Shown: positions 5,877 to 6,478 of the stretch, piece by piece
Position numbering within the stretch: the first letter of the stretch is position 1
Layout of the letters: each line of letters starts with the position of its first letter
Assembly: GCA_023412635.1 (NCBI GenBank)
Contig: JAEYNI010000243.1
Coordinates: 1-6,478, forward strand
Source: Bacillota bacterium
Lineage (GTDB): Bacteria; Bacillota; Clostridia; Acetivibrionales; DSM-1351
Direction: 5' to 3'
DNA: 6,478 bases
The notes under the pieces: model-generated
Databases searched by the model: none
Told to the model about the DNA's origin: nothing
Seen by the model: the letters and a program-made list of their open reading frames with translations, nothing else
Translations under genes and position numbers: made by a program

Positions 5877-5996
5877 AAGACCTCCATAATAACTGATGAT
5901 TTAAATAAGCAAACCTTTACAAGGATATTTTTTGCAAATATTTAAAAAATTATTATGGAAAAAGAAATATTTATTTTTGATAAAAATTAGAAAATT

Positions 5997-6478
5997 TTAG
6001 TTGCCATTTGCAATCATTTTATGCTTTATATCCTTAAGAATCTTTTTCTCAATTCTGGACACCTGAACCTGTGAAATACCTAACAACTTGGCAATCTGCA
6101 CCTGGGTTTTTTCCTTAAAGTATCTTAGTATAATAATCTGCCTCTCTCTTGTATCAAGAGAATCAAGAATCTGCCTGATTGCAATTTTGTCAATCAAATC
6201 TACTTCACTGCTGTTGTTATCGGCGTTTATACGGTCTATCAGTAGTATAGGTGAATTGTCACCTTCTCCAACCGTACTGTAAAGAGATTCCGGTGAACAC
6301 CCAGCTTCAAGTGCCAGTACAAGTTCTTCGGTCGATACATTCATTCTTTCTGCTATTTCATTTACAGAAGGTTCCCTGCCCAATTCCTTGCTGACAATTT
6401 CCTTTGTAATGCGTGCTTTTGATGCGATTTCCTTCAGGGATCTGCTTACCTTTATTATTCCATCATCCCTTATGAACC
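5997..6478 (-). CDS. sigF: RNA polymerase sporulation sigma factor SigF, C-terminal 159 residues (5' end cut by window edge)
   Basis: Sigma-F directs the first forespore-specific transcription after septation and is held inactive by the anti-sigma factor SpoIIAB. The reading frame continues past the TTG at 6383 to the window edge, and I translated that part by hand. It begins FIRDDGIIKVSRSLKEIASK, matching the sigma region 3 start of SigF. Region 3 continues through LGREPSVNEIAERMNVSTEE. Region 4 carries LDTRERQIIILRYFKEKTQ and the helix-turn-helix IAKLLGISQVQVSRIEKKIL. The ending (LRYFKEKTQ, ISQVQVSRIEKKIL) resembles SigF rather than SigG, whose equivalent is closer to KRFFQGKTQ with ISQAQVSRLEKAA. 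The following spoVAC-spoVAD-spoVAE genes agree, because spoVA follows spoIIAC in Bacillus. Roughly 95 residues (regions 1.2 to 2) should lie beyond the window, presumably preceded by spoIIAA and spoIIAB. Confidence 0.95.
   Translation of the reverse strand, partial: FIRDDGIIKVSRSLKEIASKARITKEIVSKELGREPSVNEIAERMNVSTEELVLALEAGCSPESLYSTVGEGDNSPILLIDRINADNNSSEVDLIDKIAIRQILDSLDTRERQIIILRYFKEKTQVQIAKLLGISQVQVSRIEKKILKDIKHKMIANGN

Noticed and set aside
5479..5889. A 136-residue plus-strand open frame opposite spoVAC
   Set aside because: It is a mirror of the coding bias of spoVAC, with no start signal or recognisable domain.
5982..6000. AT-only hairpin at the sigF stop as a terminator
   Set aside because: The 6-bp stem contains no G-C pair and overlaps the stop codon, so it is too weak to call a terminator.
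5997..6383. A short 128-residue sigma-like gene starting at 6383
   Set aside because: The codon at 6383 is TTG inside region 3. The frame stays open to the window edge with clear SigF sequence, so this is one truncated sigF.
5997..6478. SigG instead of SigF
   Set aside because: The region 4 sequence and the spoVA neighbours fit SigF better. SigG is usually found after sigE-spoIIGA, which is not seen here.

Overview
The window is from a low-GC, endospore-forming Firmicute, most likely a member of the Clostridia. The evidence is a forespore sigma-F gene followed directly by a minimal spoVAC-spoVAD-spoVAE set, AT-rich spacers, AGGAGG-type ribosome binding sites, and a CheX-type phosphatase. A Ruminiclostridium-like (cluster III) origin would fit, but this is an inference from general resemblance and not from a search. 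Every gene I can support lies on the minus strand, so transcription runs from high to low coordinates.

In transcription order, 6478-5997 is the C-terminal part of sigF (spoIIAC), cut by the window edge. A 120-base AT-rich spacer leads to spoVAC (5876-5430), then a 121-base spacer, spoVAD (about 5308-4277), a short spacer and spoVAE (4218-3862). A hairpin (3827-3854) just after the spoVAE stop probably ends this block. The sigF-then-spoVA order is the one known from Bacillus subtilis. The three SpoVA proteins are expected to move Ca-dipicolinic acid across the inner spore membrane during sporulation and germination.

Next comes an apparently single-gene unit: a good sigma-A promoter (3694-3722), a CheX-family CheY-P phosphatase gene (3619-3152), and a perfect 11-bp hairpin terminator (3081-3106). 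A perfect 9-bp inverted repeat overlaps the -35 box of this promoter.

Downstream are trmL (tRNA 2'-O-methyltransferase, 3015-2521), a PepT-like M20 metallopeptidase (2416-1304) and a DUF2156 / lysyltransferase-C-like protein (1263-349). The last two are 40 bases apart and probably cotranscribed. The window ends in the 5' part of gap, the glycolytic glyceraldehyde-3-phosphate dehydrogenase gene. It has its own promoter (292-320) and a leader with two short inverted repeats.

No intergenic stretch exceeds 300 bases. The longest, 3620-3861, is accounted for by the cheX promoter and repeat and the spoVA terminator. I see no RNA genes, mobile elements, CRISPR arrays or phage genes. Most of the window is ordinary core-genome clostridial sequence. 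The less ordinary points are the isolated cheX unit with its possible operator, the gap leader repeats, and an orphan Shine-Dalgarno sequence between spoVAC and spoVAD.
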